5,056 nucleotides of DNA from Bacillota bacterium (GTDB lineage: Bacteria > Bacillota_E > JAJZYS01 > JAILZS01): the NCBI GenBank assembly GCA_021817625.1, contig JAKASY010000214.1, forward strand, positions 1 through 5,056, given 5' to 3'. The notes under the pieces are model-generated. The model made no database searches and was not told the DNA's origin. It saw nothing but the letters and a program-made list of their open reading frames with translations. Position 1 is the stretch's first letter. Every line of letters begins with the position of its first letter. The position numbers and the translations under genes were made by a program. Below, one piece after another: positions 5,001-5,056 of the stretch.

Positions 5001-5056
5001 TCTGGCTCAAGCGCGTGTGGCCGTGGATCCGCCGCGTGATCCTCGGGCTACCCGAC
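4997..5056 (+). CDS. Start of an unidentified gene, cut by the window end
   Basis: Only 20 codons are visible. They begin MIWLKRVWPWIRRV and continue ILGLPD, still open at the last base. The ATG overlaps the glycosyltransferase stop as ATGA and has a purine-rich ribosome binding site, so it is very likely the next operon gene. The visible part is Trp/Arg/Lys-rich with hydrophobic residues between, suggesting an interfacial membrane helix or the positive-inside lead of a membrane protein such as a polymerase or flippase. It resembles the N-terminus of the 2504-2767 product (WLRR versus WLKR near the start). No family can be assigned from 20 residues. Confidence 0.6.
   Translation, partial: MIWLKRVWPWIRRVILGLPD

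Overview
The window is a compact, one-directional (+ strand) stretch of very GC-rich bacterial DNA, by eye about 70-75% GC. Codons mostly end in G or C and starts include GTG. It carries part of a surface-polysaccharide or glycoconjugate biosynthesis cluster. The host cannot be fixed from sequence alone. A high-GC Firmicutes lineage (my recollection is that the second glycosyltransferase resembles Bacillales-type proteins) or an actinobacterium both fit; this is tentative.

Layout: (1) 1-959, the 3' part of a GT4-type glycosyltransferase whose start lies before the window. (2) 960-1148, the only sizeable non-coding gap, with a small hairpin directly before a strong ribosome binding site. (3) 1149-2504, a nucleotide-sugar 6-dehydrogenase of the WbpA/TviB-like (UDP-GlcNAc dehydrogenase) group. 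(4) 2504-2767, a small unrecognised protein with a Trp/Arg-rich amphipathic N-terminus and a Thr/Ala/Pro/Gly repeat tail. (5) 2812-3753, an extended-SDR nucleotide-sugar epimerase/dehydratase. (6) 3750-5000, a second GT4-type glycosyltransferase. (7) 4997-5056, the first 20 codons of another gene running off the end.

Genes 3 to 7 are joined by a 1-nt overlap, a 44-nt gap and two 4-nt overlaps, so they very probably form one operon with translational coupling. The dehydrogenase and epimerase would together supply a UDP-hexuronic acid (for example UDP-GlcNAcA/UDP-GalNAcA or UDP-GlcA/UDP-GalA). The two glycosyltransferases would build sugars into a lipid-linked or surface glycan at the cytoplasmic face of the membrane.

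The enzymes belong to known families. The least explained item is the small repeat protein. Its frame is supported by purely synonymous drift between its repeat copies, its leader is nearly identical to that of the epimerase, and its N-terminus resembles that of the incomplete last gene.
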